In this document: in pieces, positions 63,917 to 64,000 of the stretch | How positions within the stretch are numbered: the stretch's first letter is position 1 | How the letters are laid out: each line of letters starts with the position of its first letter | DNA from: Diprion similis | Taxonomy: Eukaryota; Arthropoda; Insecta; Hymenoptera; Diprionidae | Length of the DNA: 64,000 bases | Assembly (NCBI RefSeq): GCF_021155765.1 | Contig: NC_060114.1 | Location: forward strand, 8,129,001-8,193,000 | Reading direction: 5' to 3' | Program-made: the position numbers and the translations under genes | Notes under the pieces: generated by a model | The model's database searches: none | Told to the model about the DNA's origin: nothing | Seen by the model: only the letters and a program-made list of their open reading frames with translations

Positions 63917-64000
63917 TCGGTGAGTCTGAAGTGGGTTTTTGATTCTCTTTCTTTCTTTGTGTAATTAGTAACTTGATGAGATATTTTCGAAAGATAATTT

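Overview
The window is AT-rich, intron-containing eukaryotic nuclear DNA from an insect, most plausibly a hymenopteran. The evidence is canonical GT/AG introns, a single junctophilin gene of the invertebrate type with long Q/N-rich exons, a villin-type protein, a nuclear-encoded mitochondrial EF-Ts, TTAGG-like interspersed motifs and many small foldback (MITE-like) elements. Species cannot be fixed from the sequence alone. There are no operons, phage, CRISPR arrays or bacterial features.

Left part (1-30 kb, minus strand): one large gene, junctophilin (jp), reads right to left from an initiator at 28570 and runs off the left edge. I assembled ten coding exons in consistent phase (3066 coding bases, 1022 codons): eight MORN motifs, a helical segment, a long Q/N-rich divergent region, a poly-glycine tract and the start of the C-terminal region. 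The final exon, with the expected membrane anchor, lies outside the window. A separate 105-bp exon at 2635-2739 starts with its own ATG after an in-frame stop and splices in phase to the last visible jp exon. It looks like the first exon of a short jp isoform without MORN repeats. The jp introns hold several foldback elements and a larger composite repeat.

Middle (30-45 kb): about 11 kb of mostly non-coding DNA, then a small plus-strand cytochrome b5-domain gene (42081-42642). A second, inverted copy of the repeat seen in jp intron 9 lies about 0.5 kb downstream of its stop.

Right part (44.8-62 kb): compact housekeeping genes. A Maf-type nucleotide pyrophosphatase (minus, four exons, 203 aa) and the proteasome beta-2 subunit PSMB7 (plus, four exons, 277 aa) are head to head across about 550 bp. 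PSMB7 converges with a villin-like gene (minus, eight coding exons, about 831 aa, six gelsolin repeats plus headpiece), with 208 bp between stop codons. Next come an unrecognised two-exon plus-strand gene (58564-59464) and mitochondrial EF-Ts (minus, three coding exons, 304 aa). The last 2 kb hold a probable EF-Ts 5' UTR exon, a long inverted repeat and a possible first exon of a gene running off the right edge.

The genes have unrelated jobs: ER-plasma membrane junctions, haem binding or electron transfer, nucleotide-pool cleaning, proteolysis, actin bundling and mitochondrial translation. I see no dedicated new multi-gene system. The most unusual observations are the internal jp promoter/exon and the series of foldback elements.
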